Made by a program: the position numbers and the translations under genes
Shown here: piece by piece, positions 15,495-17,826 of the stretch
Layout of the letters: every line of letters begins with the position of its first letter
How positions within the stretch are numbered: the stretch's first letter is position 1
The notes under the pieces: generated by a model
The model's database searches: none
The model's input: the letters and a program-made list of their open reading frames with translations, nothing else
What the model was told of the DNA's origin: nothing
NCBI GenBank assembly: GCA_031258035.1
Contig: JAIRNL010000044.1
Span: 1-17,826 of the forward strand
From: Azoarcus sp.
Lineage (GTDB): Bacteria > Pseudomonadota > Gammaproteobacteria > Burkholderiales > Rhodocyclaceae
Reading direction: 5' to 3'
Length of the DNA stretch: 17,826 nucleotides

Positions 15495-16367
15495 ATGGCA
15501 GAAAACGTCTTCGACCCGAATTATGGCAAACCGGCGGCACCGGAAACTGCGGCAAAACCCCGTACTGAAACCACTCGGAGCACAAATGGAGATGCGCTGG
15601 TAGACGTCGTGGCGTTGCGCGGTATCGATCAAGTCTACGACCAAGGGGGGAAGCCCCATGTCGTGTTCAGGAATTTCTCTCTCTCCATTCCCGACATCCC
15701 CGACCGTGGCCAATTCATCACCATCATGGGGCCTTCAGGGTGCGGAAAATCAACCATCCTGCGCTACATTTCCGGCTTGCAGAAACCCACGGCGGGCGAA
15801 ATCCTGTTCAAGGGCCAGCCCCGCGATCCGCATGAAAGCGTGCCGATGGTCTTCCAGCAGTATTCCAATTTTGAGTGGAAAAGCGTGCTGCACAACGTAA
15901 CGCTGCCGCTGGAATTACAGGGTGTCGACCATCGGGAGGCCGAAGAAAAAGCACGGGCGATGCTGAAGGTAGTTGGGCTTGAAGCACACGCGGACAAATA
16001 CGCCAAGTATCCGAATCTGTCCGGCGGTCAGTTGCAGCGGGTGGCCATCGCTCGCAGCCTGGTTGTTCATCCGTCGATTCTCCTGATGGACGAGCCATTC
16101 GGTGCCCTCGACGTCAAAACACGGCGCGAAATGCAGGATTTCCTTCGCGCCATCTTCGAGGCGCAGGAAGACATGACGGTAATCCTCGTCACACACTCTG
16201 AGTCCGAAGCGGTCTTTCTGTCTGACAAAGTGGTTGTTTTGAACGCGAACCCGGCGACGATCGTGGCAGATATTCCGATCCATTTGCCATCCGCGCGAGA
16301 TGATGCTGCGCGCATTGCCCCTGAGTTCGAGCATTACGTTGCCAAAGTGCGAAAGGCGCTCAGTTAA
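15495..16367 (+). CDS. ABC transporter ATP-binding protein, NitT/TauT type
   Basis: 290-residue ATPase subunit that would power the permease encoded just upstream. All catalytic motifs are intact: Walker A GPSGCGKST (79-87), Q-loop VFQQYSNFEWKSV (119-131), signature LSGGQLQRVAIARS (175-188), Walker B ILLMDEPFGALD (195-206) and switch His234 (VTHSESEAV). FEWKSVLHNV after the Q-loop resembles the PWxxVxxNV pattern of TauB/SsuB. About 30 low-complexity residues precede the nucleotide-binding domain (Ala/Pro/Thr-rich), longer than usual. GAGAGAAAACC precedes the ATG. It is the last gene of the cassette; no terminator hairpin is evident downstream. It is expected at the cytoplasmic face of the membrane. 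Confidence 0.95.
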   Translation: MAENVFDPNYGKPAAPETAAKPRTETTRSTNGDALVDVVALRGIDQVYDQGGKPHVVFRNFSLSIPDIPDRGQFITIMGPSGCGKSTILRYISGLQKPTAGEILFKGQPRDPHESVPMVFQQYSNFEWKSVLHNVTLPLELQGVDHREAEEKARAMLKVVGLEAHADKYAKYPNLSGGQLQRVAIARSLVVHPSILLMDEPFGALDVKTRREMQDFLRAIFEAQEDMTVILVTHSESEAVFLSDKVVVLNANPATIVADIPIHLPSARDDAARIAPEFEHYVAKVRKALS

Positions 16368-16397
16368 CACTATGCTCATTTCTCCGCGGGGCGCGCC

Positions 16398-16583
16398 ATG
16401 CCGATCTTCTTGCCCCGATTCCTCGCCGCCCTGTGGCTGGCTTTTCTTTTGGGCGGCGTGCTGTCCGGCAATGCCAATCCCCTGCCGATCACGCGCGGGG
16501 TATCGAGGCGCTCAAGGATGAACCCGACCAGGACGTGCTGGGCATCCGCTTCATACTCAGCCAGCTTGCGCGGGCCGTGGTAA
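16398..16583 (+). pseudogene. Possible truncated gene with signal-peptide-like start
   Basis: A 61-codon frame begins with a hydrophobic segment resembling a Sec signal peptide (FLAALWLAFLLGGVLSGNA), then loses any protein-like character as it runs into the transposase relic on the opposite strand. It may be the 5' stub of a secreted-protein gene cut by the insertion. The ribosome-binding site is poor and the product, if made, is too short to identify. This could equally be a chance frame. Confidence 0.25.
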
Positions 16584-16760
16584 TAGCCAGCGTGCCTTCT
16601 ATCCAGCGCAGTACGGCCACACCTTGGCCTTGGCGTAGGACAACGATGCCGATCCGCCGGAATCTAGCGCCTCATGCTCTCGAAGCTGACGCAGTTGTCC
16701 GCCCCGACCTGCTGGCGTTCAAAGCGTTCGCAAAGGACGCCTTCGAGCAGCCAGCCGATT
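16541..16760 (-). pseudogene. Decayed transposase relic (C-terminal region, ISNCY-like)
   Basis: Three minus-strand frames, pieced together, recall the C-terminal part of ISNCY-type transposases. One frame gives CERFERQQVGADNCVSFESM, then Arg-stop, then IPADRHRC. A second gives YAKAKV and a third WIEGTLAI. A last piece, YYHGPRKLAEYEADA (complement of 16541-16585), matches the familiar xFHGPRxLAxYxxxG ending. At least two frameshifts and one in-frame TAG separate the pieces, so it is dead. Family assignment rests on memory of the motif order. Confidence 0.6.
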
Positions 16761-16932
16761 GACGCTGATGCGTCCGTTCGCACACCCCAAGACCGCGCCG
16801 CCTCAAGCCCAGAACGGCCCTTCATGCGCTTCCTCTCATCTCTACGCCTCCTTGGCGTGCATGATGAACGGACAGATCATGCGCTACGACTCCAGACAGA
16901 TTACTTGCTCCCTACACTGCACGAAGGTTTCC

Positions 16933-16961
16933 TTGACAAGCAAGGCATTGGTCGATTTAAT
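16933..16961 (+). promoter_or_regulatory. Strong sigma70 promoter of rpmH-rnpA
   Basis: TTGACA (16933-16938, perfect -35) and TTTAAT (16956-16961, 5 of 6 to -10) are separated by exactly 17 bases. Transcription would begin near 16968, about 30 bases before the rpmH ATG. This fits the high expression needed for a ribosomal protein. Confidence 0.85.
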
Positions 16962-16997
16962 CATGAGTTCGCCCTTTATTTCACAGGCCAACCGATC

Positions 16998-17132
16998 ATG
17001 AAACGCACCTACCAGCCTTCCGTCGTTCGCCGCAAGCGTACCCACGGTTTCCTCGTCCGCATGAAAACCCGGGGCGGTCGCGCGGTGATTCGCGCCCGTC
17101 GCGCCAAGGGACGCCACCGCCTCGCCGTTTGA
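16998..17132 (+). CDS. rpmH: 50S ribosomal protein L34
   Basis: 44-residue, highly basic ribosomal protein with the near-invariant family sequence: MKRTYQPSVVRRKRTHGFLV at the start, RMKTRGGRAVIRARRAKGR in the middle and HRLAV at the end. The length is exactly typical. The longer in-frame upstream extension is rejected because it would run through the promoter. It is followed 4 bases later by rnpA, the usual pairing. It is a component of the large ribosomal subunit. Confidence 0.98.
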   Translation: MKRTYQPSVVRRKRTHGFLVRMKTRGGRAVIRARRAKGRHRLAV

Positions 17133-17136
17133 ATCC

Positions 17137-17523
17137 ATGGTTTCGGCGCGTGCCGGTCACGGTTTTCACCACGCTCACAAATTGCACAAAACGGATGAAT
17201 TTTCATCCGTTTTTGCTTTCCGGCGCACCTTCCGCGGACGTTTTTACACGCTACACTACCGCCCCAACGGACTCGATACCGCTCGCCTCGGACTGGTCGT
17301 GGCAAAAAAACTGGTCAAACGCGCCAATGGCCGCAATTTGCTGAAACGCCTTGCGCGGGAAATTTTCCGGTGTCGCCGCGAGGCGTTGCCTACCTGCGAT
17401 CTGATCATCCGTCTACACGCCCCGACGGCCAATGCCCGCCGCGCCGAACTCCGCCAGGATTTACAGCAGTTGTTGAGCCGCCTTTCAGTTCTCCCCCCGG
17501 GATCTGCCGGTCTTTCCGCCTGA
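17137..17523 (+). CDS. rnpA: Ribonuclease P protein component
   Basis: 128-residue basic protein that assists the RNase P RNA in trimming tRNA 5' leaders. The signature helix RNLLKRLAREIFR (central RNxxKRxxR) is present, preceded by LGLVVAKKLVKRANG and by FSSVFAFRRTFRGRFYTLHY, typical of the family. It begins 4 bases after the rpmH stop codon in the same operon. The first ATG is used; the conserved part begins around HKLHKTDEF at residue 15, so a start a few codons later cannot be excluded. The usual downstream partners yidD and yidC are not seen before the insertion sequence. Confidence 0.95.
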   Translation: MVSARAGHGFHHAHKLHKTDEFSSVFAFRRTFRGRFYTLHYRPNGLDTARLGLVVAKKLVKRANGRNLLKRLAREIFRCRREALPTCDLIIRLHAPTANARRAELRQDLQQLLSRLSVLPPGSAGLSA

Positions 17524-17543
17524 ACTCAGCCCCTGTTCCACCG

Positions 17544-17597
17544 GTTTCCACAGATGTCCACAAGCTGTTGAAAATAATGAGTTTTTCATTTTTCACA
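17544..17597. other. DnaA-box-like sites with AT-rich spacer
   Basis: GTTTCCACA (17544-17552, 8 of 9 to TTWTNCACA), ATGTCCACA (17554-17562, 7 of 9) and TTTTTCACA (17589-17597, full match) lie on the same strand within 54 bases. The first two are 10 bases apart, one helical turn, and the stretch before the third is AT-rich. It may be part of a replication-origin region, which in many bacteria lies near rpmH/dnaA, but no dnaA is in view and the sites could be chance. Confidence 0.35.
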
Positions 17598-17630
17598 GTT
17601 CATCGAAGGCAACCGGAATCTGCTAGGGGA

Positions 17631-17826
17631 TGTTTAGTCCCAGCGTTTGACGGTACAATATCTATGACAAAATGGAGGGAGTCCCTATGGGACAAGTTCT
17701 ACACGGCAGCGCCACAACGACTTCAGGCGGTGCGTCGAGCGATACAGCATAGTCAAGAGAGCATAAGAGCCTTGGCCCGCCGTTACGGCATCAATCCAAA
17801 GACGGTCGCCAAATGGAAGAAACGCC
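17631..17826 (+). mobile_element. Left end of an IS481-type insertion sequence (runs off the window)
   Basis: The element is recognised by its transposase start. Its left end is placed at TGTTTAGTCCC (17631), because IS481-family ends usually begin with TGT and the transposase starts shortly after. The right end, the terminal repeat partner and any target duplication are outside the window, so the boundary is an estimate. It lies 107 bases after rnpA, where yidD would be expected. Confidence 0.6.
17672..17826 (+). pseudogene. IS481-family transposase, N-terminal part, apparently frameshifted
   Basis: The frame from ATG 17672 gives MEGVPMGQVLHGSATTT, the usual start of these transposases, but then hits a stop after Ser-Gly-Gly-Ala-Ser-Ser-Asp-Thr-Ala. 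The family's next part, AVRRAIQHSQESIRALARRY then GINPKTVAKWKKR (a helix-turn-helix), continues one frame over, to the window end. One extra base near 17723 explains this. A second frame from ATG 17664 (MTKWRESLWDKFYTAAPQRL...) reads through without a break and could make an alternative N-terminus. The rest of the gene is outside the window, so whether the element is active cannot be judged. Confidence 0.65.

Larger units (their letters stand above)
16368..16997. other. Gene-poor junction between the ABC cassette and rpmH
   Basis: This 630-base stretch has no intact gene. It holds a possible truncated secreted-protein start (16398-16583, +), a decayed transposase relic (about 16541-16760, -), a stretch 16761-16930 in which I see nothing, and the rpmH promoter. 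The dnaA gene, which commonly lies beside rpmH in proteobacteria, is absent. It looks like a junction built by past insertions. Confidence 0.7.

Noticed and set aside
16674..16997. Plus-strand extension of rpmH to a 152-residue protein
   Set aside because: L34 is almost always about 44 residues, and the extension runs across a near-consensus promoter and the transposase relic.
1..17826. CRISPR array or tandem repeats
   Set aside because: No regularly spaced direct repeats were seen on reading through the window.

Overview
The window looks like chromosomal DNA from a GC-rich betaproteobacterium, probably of the Rhodocyclales (Accumulibacter/Azonexus-like). The assignment is inferred from familiar gene order (a LysM protein and dprA diverging from def-fmt-htpX; rpmH-rnpA), from a class I polyhydroxyalkanoate (PHA) synthase with a PhaM-type granule protein, and from the protein sequences themselves. 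No search was run, so the genus is not fixed.

Positions 1-7487 are mostly minus-strand genes. A 5'-truncated SMUG-type uracil-DNA glycosylase (+) converges on a PIN-domain protein (-). Then, reading the minus strand in its own direction: LysM protein, dprA, a ParA/MinD-like ATPase, a PhaM-like protein, a VOC/glyoxalase-fold protein and phaC. ParA and PhaM lie next to each other and near phaC, which suggests a module for making and positioning PHA granules. A 21-bp perfect inverted repeat separates phaM from the VOC gene.

Positions 7691-10118 hold the housekeeping set def-fmt-htpX on the plus strand: N-terminal protein processing, initiator tRNA formylation and membrane-protein quality control. 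A small lipoprotein of unknown family follows.

Positions about 11087-16367 are the most unusual part: five co-directional genes, visibly less GC-rich at their start. They encode a cytoplasmic coiled-coil protein, a two-TM coiled-coil protein, a membrane-anchored NitT/TauT-type substrate-binding protein fused to a C-terminal OmpA peptidoglycan-binding domain, an ABC permease with a degenerate EAA loop, and an ABC ATPase with intact motifs. I read this as an ABC transporter, or ABC-type envelope machine, physically tied to the cell wall. Its substrate and role cannot be told from sequence.

Positions 16368-17826 return to the rpmH-rnpA pair, driven by a near-consensus sigma70 promoter. Mobile-element sequence flanks the pair on both sides: a decayed transposase relic upstream (minus strand) and the start of an IS481-type element with an apparent frameshift downstream. 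The dnaA gene usually found beside rpmH and the yidD/yidC genes usually following rnpA are not seen. A short AT-rich stretch with DnaA-box-like sites lies between rnpA and the IS. No tRNA, rRNA or CRISPR array was recognised.
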